Positions 1 through 8,657 of a stretch of DNA of 38,797 bases are shown here, piece by piece. Source of the DNA: Chlamydomonas sphaeroides (lineage: Eukaryota; Chlorophyta; Chlorophyceae; Chlamydomonadales; Chlamydomonadaceae); contig BDDC01000917.1 of assembly GCA_001662425.1 (NCBI GenBank), positions 1 to 38,797 on the forward strand, written 5' to 3'. Every line of letters begins with the position of its first letter. The stretch's first letter is position 1. Below the pieces are notes generated by a model that had not been told where the DNA came from, searched no databases, and saw only the letters and a program-made list of their open reading frames with translations. A program made the position numbers and the translations under genes.

Positions 1-1
1 G

Positions 2-103
2 ACGCCCGAGGCGGTGGGCGTGCTGGTGGACAAGTTCAACCTCATCCCCGCCAACGTGGCGGACCCGGCGGCCGACATGAAGATGATGATGACCTGCAAG
101 TGA
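2..103 (+). CDS. C-terminal end of an unrecognised protein (5' end outside the window)
   Basis: An open frame runs from the window edge to TGA at 101-103 and gives 33 residues ending in DMKMMMTCK. The third codon positions are almost all G or C, as in the certain genes of this window, and the frame has no stop. It is therefore most likely the last exon of a plus-strand gene. The fragment is too short to assign a family; Val, Asp and Met-rich residues are all that can be seen. The first TGTAA on this strand downstream is at 653-657, giving a 3' UTR of about 570 bases, a normal length in this lineage. A second TGTAA lies in a repeat at 1080-1084. Confidence 0.6.
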   Translation, partial: TPEAVGVLVDKFNLIPANVADPAADMKMMMTCK

Positions 104-652
104 GGCAGGCCAACGTGGAGGCCGCTGGGCTCCGGCACTGTTCTACGTGCTGGCCCGCGCGCGGTAATCCTCTAACGCATGGGATACGGCACGCAGCGAG
201 TACTAGCTAGCACTATTCGTTTGTGTGGCGGCTGATAACGGATGGTAAGGGCTGGCGATGTACGCGATGAACCGTGCACTGCGGTTGCACAGAATTGACG
301 CAGGTAGGGCGGTTAGCTTAACTGGTGCGTACTGCATGAGACACATGGCGGCGGAGGTATTTGCTTTGCGTGTGTCGTACCTTTCCTGTTTCAACAGCTT
401 ATGTGCGCATTGCGCATGTGTCGCGCATGCCTTGTTCGATGGTGTGGTACATCGAATGTAGCGTTGCGCGGTGGGATTTTAGAACTTCATGATGCTGTTT
501 GCGCGTTCGTTGCGCGCGCGAATCTACCACTATCCCAAAGCAGGCAAGTGGCCTCGGGGAAGGCAATAATTTGCGTGGTAGCTGCAATGATCGATGGAAA
601 TGTGATGTGGCACGTCTGGGACTTACACCTGCCACGACCATTGGCAAGTCAC

Positions 653-657
653 TGTAA
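653..657 (+). terminator. TGTAA poly(A) signal, candidate for the gene ending at 103
   Basis: This is the first TGTAA on the plus strand after the stop at 101-103. TGTAA is the usual polyadenylation pentamer in Chlamydomonadales; cleavage normally falls 10-20 bases downstream. Confidence 0.4.
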
Positions 658-1038
658 CGGCATGTTCATGAGTATGACAAACTCAAGCAGTAAAATGCAT
701 CTCGCCCGTGCGTACACTTTGGAACGCCTGATTATGGGCAGAACTGGAGAACATCATCTATATGTGCACACACCGTAACCAGGCACACCACATTGCTCTG
801 CCGGTCACACGCCTGGCACGCCCCCTGCTGCGGCACAGGCCGGGGCCCGGGCGGTGGTGGGGTAGGAGATGGCGGTCCTTCCCGTCCCTTTCGCCTAGCG
901 GGCTTGAGCCAGTTCGCTCACCATCCCAACACCGCACATCCATCCCCTTCTGCACCCGGGCCCGTCGGCGGTGCCTGCGGCCAACGGCGGCTCTCAGCCT
1001 CATCTGCCGGTGCCAAGCCACAGCGAAACGTTGTGGAG

Positions 1039-1101
1039 GGGCGCAGAGAGGCTGTGACCTGTGAGAGCCGAGCGGCGCGTGTAACGCAGAGGCTTCTGTG
1101 A
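1039..1101 (+). repeat. Dispersed repeat, copy A, carrying TGTAA
   Basis: These 63 bases match the minus strand of 29857-29917 with two substitutions and one 2-base gap. The shared block holds GAGGCTGTGACCTGTGA, CGGCGCGTGTAACGCAG and GGCTTCTGTGA, with TGTAA at 1080-1084 here. Similarity stops abruptly on both sides. In both places TGTAA reads in the sense of the nearest upstream gene: the plus-strand gene ending at 103 here, IFT54 in the other copy. Confidence 0.75.
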
Positions 1102-3218
1102 CCAGCGCTGCCTGCACATCTCTGGGATGCGGCCCCTGGTCTCTTCACCCGGCCGGGGTACGCTTGACTGCAATAATGAAATGGCGCCCCCCGCCCCCCC
1201 GCCCCCCGGCCTTGCGTTAGCGAAGGGCCGCCGTCGCGACAGCCGCCGCCCAGCCAGCCATGCACGGCCAGAAGGCAGGGCCCGCCTTCACTGTCAACTC
1301 ATTCCCCAACAACGCTATGCTAGAACGCTTCCGCTTGGCACGGCCATGCAGATGAGGCTGAGCTCTGGCGCTTGCCAGGGTTCGTGCTGGTACCGCGTAC
1401 TGGCACATGTTATGCGCTACGGAGACCTGCAGGCTCGGGGCTCGCGCCGGGGGTTTTGGGAAGGTGCTGGTGGCGCAGGGTGGCAGCGGCTGGGTGTGCG
1501 CAAAGTTGCCCAGAAAGGGGGCTTGTTGTGGAATAAGAATGAATGGGGATACACCAGAAAGGGGGCTGTGCCAGTAGTATAGCTAACCCAAAGGTACTTC
1601 AGCCGTGCGCAAAACGTCAAGGTGAGCCCAGGAGGATGTTGTTCAGGCCGTACGCATATCATTACACTTGGGGTTGCACGTGTCCCTCGATTAGCGATTG
1701 TTGTGGCCTGATGTACAAGCACGCTGCCTGTTGCGGCCGACGGCGCCACTCTGCGTGGCCGCATGACGTCGGTAAGTGCGCGCGGGTCTTGCATTCATGG
1801 TAGCGCGGCCTCACGCACGGGGCACGGCCCTGCAGAAACATGGTTGCGCGCCTCAGGCTGCACGTAACCTGTCCTTCGTCTCCGTCGCTGGTGAGTGTGC
1901 CCCTCCAGGCAGCCCTCGCCCCTCGCCTGCAGCTTGCTCCCCTGGGAACAAGCTGCCGCGCGGAGCGCAGGGCAGGCGGCTTTCTTCTTGCAGGAAGACA
2001 CTGCATGGCGTTACAGGGCAGCCGGCTGGCTGGCGCTCTGCGTCTTGTTGAGGCACGCATGCACTTATGGGCCATGGCGCTGCCCGGGGGCTGCCGGCTT
2101 GCATCCGCCAACGGATTGCGGGTGGGCTAAAACCAAGCAAGGTGACATACAGCGCCGACGTTACACCCAGACGGAGGCTTGGCCAACTTCTCCCGTGGAT
2201 CCCGGGGGCCCACGAACACAACCGCCACACGACTCACGACCGTCACGACCGGTGCCAGCCCACCACGCAACAAGCGCTTGCCCTTCTGAAAGATTGAAGC
2301 ATGGCAGCGTGAGTCATCGAGTGGACAGAAGCACGACACGTATCTTGCTGCCGAACCGCCAACACGCCATGCCGGCACCCGCAGTCTCCCACTGCTATGC
2401 CAGTCAAGATGCCACGACACCCATCCAAGTTGCCACCTGGCGCTCCCGGTATAATGCGCACGGCTTGGGAGCGCGGGTGATCCCAAACAACCCACAACAA
2501 CAAAAGGACGAGCAAGTGACTTGAGCACACGGTACTAGGCGAGCACATAACAGGCACACGCACGACGGCGCACGCCCTCCTCTCATGCACGCTTTGCAGA
2601 GGTGGCCCCTACCTACACAGGCATACACATGGCGGCTGGAGCCAGGGGCGCCGCAACGCAGCCCATGCAGGAACGGGAAAGGCCAGAGCCGACTCCAGCC
2701 CATTCCCCTCCGTTAAGATGAACGTTCGCTAACGCCCCCTACCACACGGCCCTACCACCACACACACAGGCATACGCAACAAAGCGCACTGGTAACACCT
2801 GGCTGCCGCCGCATCTGCACTCCCCACCGAACCGAAACCGCAACCCGGTGAACCAGCTTCCTCCTGCACCCACAACGACAGCCGCGGCGCCTCTGGGACA
2901 AGCCAAGCCGGTAGGGCCTACGGCCTATGAGCCCCACACCATCCATGTTGACGTGACGCATGTGCATTGCCCAGTCTGCAAATGATGTGGTATCGGAGGC
3001 CTTCCATGCCGCCAGATACACCGCTCAGGACGCCAGGCAGAGCGGGCGGGAGCAGCTCCCGGACGGCCCGCTGCAGCGCGGCGGCCCGGCGGACCCGCGA
3101 GCGCGACCTTCCGCACGCGAGCTCCCTGACCTCCCGGCTCCGGCCGACCGTTGCACGCGGCAAGCCAAGCAAACACAGTCTCCCCAACCGGCCGGGGTAG
3201 CGATGAGGCCCTCTGGCA

Positions 3219-3237
3219 GACACACACATACACACAC
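3219..3237. repeat. (CA)n microsatellite
   Basis: An alternating CA tract of 19 bases with one T interruption (CACACACATACACACAC), inside the gene-poor region. Confidence 0.8.
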
Positions 3238-4798
3238 TTAACACTTGAACACATTTTGCGGCATGAGCCGCATACCGTCGATGCAGCCATCAATCCAGGC
3301 AAGGACCACGCATGTTCACGTGTCACACATGCGCCCCACAATGCGTAGGGGCAGCGAAGCCCATGCCCAGGCCGCTTGCGTCCTCCGTACCACGGCCGCA
3401 CCCAACGCACGCGCGAGTTGCCTTGCTTGGGTCCATGGTCACCGCAGATCACCCGTGCACCAGCAATAGGCCGCGCACGCGCACTGCTCAGCACCGCATG
3501 GGCATGAGCGGTTTGGACTCGGACCCACCACGACCCGCACACAACCGCAACCAGAAGTCGCACAGTCGCTCACCGGCACAGCAGCGCGCAGGGGCCGGTC
3601 AGCGCCGCGCACAGCCGAGGGCCAACCCGCCACCGGCTCGCGCTGCGTGGCCCCTGCGCGGCACCAGATGCCACGTGCCCCACAGCAGCTGCCGACCCGC
3701 CGACGAACGGCGCCGGCATCAGGACCCACAGCAAAGCAGGAACGCATACTCCCAACGACCCAACCAACCAGCAGCATCCATGCAGCACCAGCCAGCCAAG
3801 CCGCACACACCACCCTGCCTTAAAGCCCCTACCTCATCGCGCCTTGCGCAGCAGAGCGCGCGTACCGTACCCTCCGGACCCCTAATGCCGGGCCCCGGTT
3901 GAATGATGTGGCAGACCCCAAACGGGGACATGAGAGTGTCACCTCGCCGGCCGTCAATGTGCGGCCCCTTTAAGCGCATGCTTCACAACCCCAGCGCAGC
4001 CATCAACCCAAGCGCACAGCCCATCAATGCCCCCCCCCCCGGCCCCGCAAACGCTTGACATGGTACCCCCCATGTGCAGACCCCATCACATTCCATGCAC
4101 ACCTGATCCCGTACTAAAGCCCTCGCATGGGCACGGCGCAAACAGCACCACCAACACACGGGCCAGGCAGGTCCGTGCCCAAAGCCTTCAGGTAGCTGGC
4201 CGCGGGGGCAGACGCATTGCACACGCGGCTAAGGCCGGCACCCACCTGGCACCCACCTCACGGCTCGCTAATAAGCTGTCCAGTCATCGCAGGCTCCGAT
4301 CGCCATCCTCCAGGATTGATTCAGGAAGCGCGTATGCTCTTGCAGCGATACCTAATGCGAGCTACCTACCATACGCAGCGCGGGAGCTAGCAGCCTCAGC
4401 GCAACAGGCAGCACGCCGCGCCCCTAGCCAGCGCCACCATCCGCTATGAGGATTCCAGAACGCGACACATGTTGAGGGCAAAGCCCCGATACAGCACTCG
4501 ACCTGGCAACAGGATGCTGAACACCGAGCCGCCACCCGCGGCCGGCAGTGGTCGCTTGCTTGGTGAAACAGGCAGCAGGACATGGCCAGTGATGAAATAC
4601 ACGAACCCGATGGATACCCAGCACGAGCCGTACGCATCCGCACCGCATCAGCTGCACACGTCAAGCCACTGCCAACCGAATCCACACGCCCACCCAATCA
4701 CCACGCCTCGGCGCCGCCGACCCGGCGAGAGCGTGGGCTACCGTCAGCTGCAGTCCTCTGGCAGCCCCCTGCCCAGGCCAGGCCTAGTAGGCCATGCC

Positions 4799-6574
4799 CT
4801 ACAGCTCCGACGCGGCCGCCGCCTTGCGTTGGCGCTGCGGGGCCATGCAGGGCGCCAGGGCGCTCCACAGGCGCACCAGGGCCGAGCCGCGCCGCGCGGT
4901 CGCCTTCCTGCGGCCGGGCGTCTGCCGGCCCTCGCCCGCGCCGCCGGCCAGGCTGGTGCGGCCCTCCACGACCATGGCGTCCAGCAGCGACGTCAGGCCT
5001 GGCATCAGAAACACCCGGTCCACGCCCCAGCCGCTGGTGGTGCTGGTGCGGTCACACCGGGACATTGCGCCCGGCGGCATCGCCGCGTCCACGGCCCGTG
5101 CACCCGCGCCAGCGGCCGCCGCCTTGCCGCCGGCGTGGACCGCCTGCTCTGGCGCCGAAGTGCGCGTGAAGTAAGCGTGCACGCCGTGGGCGCGTCGGCC
5201 GCCTGCCGGCGGCTTCGTCACCGGCTGCGGCTTTGCGGCGGGCGCAGGCAGTCTGGGCACGACGGCGGCGTCAGCGACGGCGGTGTTGGCGGCCTGTCCG
5301 AAGGAGCTCTTGAGCTGCTCCGCCGCCTGCCGGGCTGCGTCGGCGGCGTTGGCGGGCAGCGGCCCCACCTCGAGGCTCAGCCGCGCAGCAGCCGGCGGCG
5401 TGGCGCAGCCGGCAGCGTGCTCGACGGCGCTGAGCGGAGCGCGCGGAGGCTCCGGCGGGGCGGTGCCGTAGCCATAGCCGTGCTCGCGCGGCCTCGCGCG
5501 CTGGTGGTTGTCGGCACGGCGATCGCGCGCACAGGCGCCCGCGTCATACTGGCTTGGCCGGCGGCCGACGGCCTCGGGCCCCTCGGCGAGCACCAGCGCC
5601 GCCGGAGCGATGCGCCAGGCGAAGCCACCTCCACCGGCGGCGGCGCCATCGGCAACGGCACCGTCAGGCACGGCGTCCATGCAGGCTGCGGCGGCGGGCA
5701 TCGGGAGGGGTGCGGCTGCGGCGGCACCTCCCGCGGGGCTGCGGCGGCGGTGGCGGCACTGCGCCAGGAGCTCGTCATCTGTGTCGTCATCATCGATCAA
5801 GCTGTTGCCGAAGAGCCCTGTGTCGTCAAGCGGGCCGTTGCTGGTCAGGCCGTCAGCGCTGCGGCGCTTCCGGGCCTGCAGCGCTGCCAACGGGGCACTC
5901 TGCTTACGAAACAGGCTGTCCACACAGACGTCCAAACCGCTGAAGCTCTGGCAGCGGCTGACAGCGCCGCGGCCGTGCTTTGTCGTGGCGGCGGGCCGCC
6001 GTTGCTGCGATGTCGACAGCAGCTCCAGGGAGCGATCGCGGGTGAGGGAGCTGGGCATGCGCTGCATGGCAGCGGCTGACGGCTCGTGTATGGTGCTTGC
6101 CTGGGCTGTGACGGCAAAGCTCTGTGCCGACAGGCAGAAATGTCCGCCCCAGTTGAGGGCTGCGGCGCTGGTGGCGTGGCTGAAGGCTGCACCCGGTGGC
6201 GCTGACGCCAGACAGCCTGGGTCTACGCCGCGGCCGGGGCGGCGAGTGGCTGGGTCGCCACCGGCGAGGCTGGGGTCGCCGACAACGCTGTTGGCACTGA
6301 CGGTAGATGAGAGCCTGGACATGGCTCTTGGGGGCCGGCTACCGTCGGCGCCTCCGACGGTGAAAAGCCGCGCGCGTGCCGAAGCGCGCGCGGCGCGGCG
6401 TTGGATAATAGCGGCAGGGGCGGACACGCGTTGCGCCGTTTCCACTGGTACGCCTAGGCTGTCGCTGCGCTGTAGGATGTCGTCGCCGCGCGCCGTGTCA
6501 ACAGCGGGGCAACCAGGTTCAGGTAACCCGGCTTGGCGCCCTTCAGCGACTGCGGTATAGTCCCCGCGCGCAAC
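4799..6574 (-). CDS. Unrecognised, mostly disordered protein (5' exon unresolved)
   Basis: One long open frame ends in TAG at 4799-4801. I start it at an acceptor-like CTGCAG|GTTGCG, because the frame reads sensibly upstream of the first in-frame ATG (6320-6322) to an in-frame TGA near 6637, with no Met in between. The exon encodes 591 residues; from the ATG at 6322 it would encode 507. The protein is rich in Ala, Gly, Pro, Arg and Ser and has no recognisable domain. Visible features are an acidic stretch LIDDDDTDDELLAQ, a basic patch ARKRRSADG just before it, and a basic C-terminus (RRKATARRGS, PQRQRKAAAASEL). A consensus donor CCCAAG|GTGAGT at about 6973-6967 on the same strand, phase 0, could belong to a missing first exon. 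The alternative is that translation starts at 6322 and the upstream open frame is fortuitous. Confidence 0.55.
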   Translation of the reverse strand, partial: VARGDYTAVAEGRQAGLPEPGCPAVDTARGDDILQRSDSLGVPVETAQRVSAPAAIIQRRAARASARARLFTVGGADGSRPPRAMSRLSSTVSANSVVGDPSLAGGDPATRRPGRGVDPGCLASAPPGAAFSHATSAAALNWGGHFCLSAQSFAVTAQASTIHEPSAAAMQRMPSSLTRDRSLELLSTSQQRRPAATTKHGRGAVSRCQSFSGLDVCVDSLFRKQSAPLAALQARKRRSADGLTSNGPLDDTGLFGNSLIDDDDTDDELLAQCRHRRRSPAGGAAAAAPLPMPAAAACMDAVPDGAVADGAAAGGGGFAWRIAPAALVLAEGPEAVGRRPSQYDAGACARDRRADNHQRARPREHGYGYGTAPPEPPRAPLSAVEHAAGCATPPAAARLSLEVGPLPANAADAARQAAEQLKSSFGQAANTAVADAAVVPRLPAPAAKPQPVTKPPAGGRRAHGVHAYFTRTSAPEQAVHAGGKAAAAGAGARAVDAAMPPGAMSRCDRTSTTSGWGVDRVFLMPGLTSLLDAMVVEGRTSLAGGAGEGRQTPGRRKATARRGSALVRLWSALAPCMAPQRQRKAAAASEL

Positions 6575-6699
6575 CTGCAGCGCATGTGACCGTACTTTTT
6601 GAATTGCGTGAACAGCGCATCAGCAGTTCAGCGCCCGCGCGGCAGTCGCGGGCAGGCCGCGAGGACTCGCGTTCATGTAAGTAAGGCGCACTTTGGCAG

Positions 6700-6725
6700 G
6701 AGCTAGCTACCTCGCATGCTAGCTC
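6700..6725. repeat. Inverted repeat (hairpin)
   Basis: GAGCTAGC at 6700-6707 pairs perfectly with GCTAGCTC at 6718-6725 across a 10-base loop. A TGTAA lies just upstream at 6676-6680 on the plus strand, but no plus-strand gene precedes it. Confidence 0.5.
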
Positions 6726-7465
6726 GGGAATAGCCCGTCATGAGGAAGCTTACCACTGGATATGCTTGCATTCTGCCTTGGCGAGTTGCTGTTTTTGCCG
6801 CAATTTTGCCGGCATAAGGTCACGCTGACACCGACAGCACACCAAGCAGACTGTTATAAGTGTGTCAACCACGGGCTGAGTACGTAGCCCTGGAGTTCGG
6901 GGTGAGACAATCGAGAATACTTAGTCGGCAAACGCCAAGCAGCACGCACCTCCAGCTCACGCGACTCACCTTGGGCACACAAATAGCAGGTAAGGCTGTG
7001 CCGTGCCGAGTGGCGGCTGCCAGTGCCAGGCCAGTGGGATTGGACTCACGGAGCTTGTACCATAGTGTGAACGAGTATAGCATACAAACAGGAGACAACG
7101 CTGTCCTGGTTGTATGTATATGAGAGGCTCGCCAGGCGCAATTGTGTGTCGGCGGGACGCCGACGCGTCGCGCCAAATCCAGGCCCTTGTCTCGTAATGT
7201 CACCCGCAATACACAAATGCTGCTTGATGGAAGTTGCGGACGACTTCATACTGTTGTCAATCTAGGCTGCACTTCCGTCGCGTAGTTGCTGAGCAGACCA
7301 ACTGCCCACTGCGTCGCCGCTGACTCACTCACCAGCCCCGCACCAAACCACCCATTGCTGGACCATCTTTAAAAGCAATGCAATTCGCATGCGGCACGCA
7401 TCTTCGATGGCCCTGGCGGCATTTGATCTCCTGCAGACCAGGGGTCTCTTCCCTGCTCCAGAAGG

Positions 7466-7585
7466 CCTCACCCCACGGGCCGGACTTCGCCGCCCGAACT
7501 GCTTGAACGGCAGGACTATAACTTCTAACGCAAGCCGCCGCTAAAGCACGCCGCCGCTGCTGCTGCTCTCGCTGTGCCGCGGCCG
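7466..7585 (+). repeat. Dispersed repeat, copy C
   Basis: The first 37 bases (7466-7502) match 29494-29530 with one mismatch; the shared core includes CCCCACGGGCCGGACTT and GCCGCCCGAACTGC. A second block at about 7551-7585 (CGCCGCTGCT through CGCGGCCG) matches 29563-29598 with two or three mismatches. The material between is alignable only with gaps (TATAAC and AACGCA are shared). Same orientation in both places. Confidence 0.7.
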
Positions 7586-8454
7586 CATTTTGCGTGACAC
7601 TTCTACCCGTGACCTTTTCCAGGCCCCAGCACCTGACCTCCTCTCTCACTCCGCTAGACCGCTCCGGGGAGCTTCGGTGACAGCACCGTCACGCGTCACT
7701 TTTAACATCAAAAACGTTTCTTCATTACGACAGGGTTCCCTCTGGGTTGATCGCAAGGGCTTCGCCCCGTCTCCTACGGAAAGGGCCAAGCAAACCACGC
7801 CGCTGCAGGATTACGTCGGGATCTCGCATGTGCTGCCGTGCCTCGGCGACAGCACTGCAAATGCTGACGTCGTGCTCCGGGCAAAGTGGCGCAGCAAAGA
7901 GGGGCCCTGCCGTTCAACGCAGCCCCGCCCACCCGGCTTTGCCGTCGGCAGCGTGCGCCTATCGAGAGCAAGCGCTGCGGCATTGCACCCAAGAGTAAAC
8001 GTGGCAACAGCCCCACTAGGATTCACACCTGCTTAGCAGCACCGTACGTCACGTCGCCATTTCTAGTTGCAAGTGATCAGTACCCCTAGCGCCGCACCCT
8101 ACCGCCCAGGTAGCGCCATGCGCTCTGCCAGGGCCTGGGGGCCGCCTTCACTCAGCACCCCTCGTGCCGGGAGCCATGAGCTCATAAAAAGGCACCACTG
8201 CCACCGCCCCACAGCCCAGGCCGCGGCCGGGCGCCGCTGGCAATCCGCCCGCGGCTGCCGCGCCCGCGGCAAGTGCCGCCGCCACGCCACCGCCGTCGCC
8301 GCGGCGCAGCCGCTTGAGGCGCCAGGCGGAGGTGGGCCGCAGCAGGGCCTGCGGTTGGGCGACGGAGGGGCGAGTGGTGGTGGGGCAGGCCGGAGGCGGT
8401 CGCAACATGGGTACGGGGCGCGAGGCAGGCGGAACGGCAGCGGCAAGGCAGGGC

Positions 8455-8475
8455 CGGGCTGGGCTGGGCTGGGAT
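8455..8475. repeat. GGGCT pentanucleotide tract
   Basis: Four consecutive GGGCT-like units downstream of the stop codon of the minus-strand exonuclease gene. Confidence 0.6.
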
Positions 8476-8657
8476 AATGTGGTATGAGCGGCGGAAGTCC
8501 TGCTGCGCCGCTCCTTCCACTGCCTCGTGCTCGTCGGCCCGACCCCTACTGACACACGCAGGAGCATGGGTGCGGCCGCTTTTCAAAACCAAGGGCAGGC
8601 CACCTGCCAGCGGCGGTCCCCGCGGGGTGCCCGTGGGGAGGCTTGAGAAGGAGGCTA

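Larger units (their letters stand above)
104..4798. other. Gene-poor region of about 4.7 kb
   Basis: The first part is presumably 3' UTR of the gene ending at 103. The rest has only short overlapping open frames on both strands. Their peptides change composition erratically and carry no family motif, and no chain of splice sites joins them. It contains the repeat at 1039-1101, a (CA)n tract at 3219-3237 and many CA-rich stretches from 2500 to 4450. Part of it could be a long 3' UTR of the minus-strand gene ending at 4799, but no TTACA (TGTAA on the minus strand) occurs between about 2170 and 4798. Confidence 0.5.
6575..8657. other. Intergenic region between two minus-strand genes
   Basis: About 2.1 kb without a supported gene. 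It should hold the 5' UTR or promoter of the 4799-6574 gene and the 3' UTR of the exonuclease gene ending at 8658. It contains an 8-bp hairpin at 6700-6725, a diverged repeat copy at 7466-7585, and a GGGCT pentamer tract around 8455-8475. No TTACA was found between 6680 and 8657, so the exonuclease transcript must use another poly(A) signal or end elsewhere. Open frames such as 7590-8036 (+) and 8182-8922 (-) have no family features. Confidence 0.5.

Noticed and set aside
2925..3563. Open frame of 212 codons, minus strand
   Set aside because: No family features, erratic codon use, no flanking splice pattern.
3312..3902. Open frame of 196 codons, plus strand
   Set aside because: Pro/His/Arg-rich peptide with no motif, overlapped by equally long antisense frames; in GC-rich DNA such frames arise by chance.
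4469..6079. 536-codon plus-strand frame opposite the minus-strand gene
   Set aside because: Arg/His/Gly-rich shadow; the minus frame covers more, continues upstream and has an acceptor.
7020..7060. tRNA-like stretch around GGGATTGGACTC
   Set aside because: The T-loop TTC is missing and no cloverleaf could be drawn.
7046..7249. 67-codon minus-strand frame starting at a true ATG
   Set aside because: Considered as a small gene; composition is ordinary, GC at third positions is low, and no relative comes to mind.
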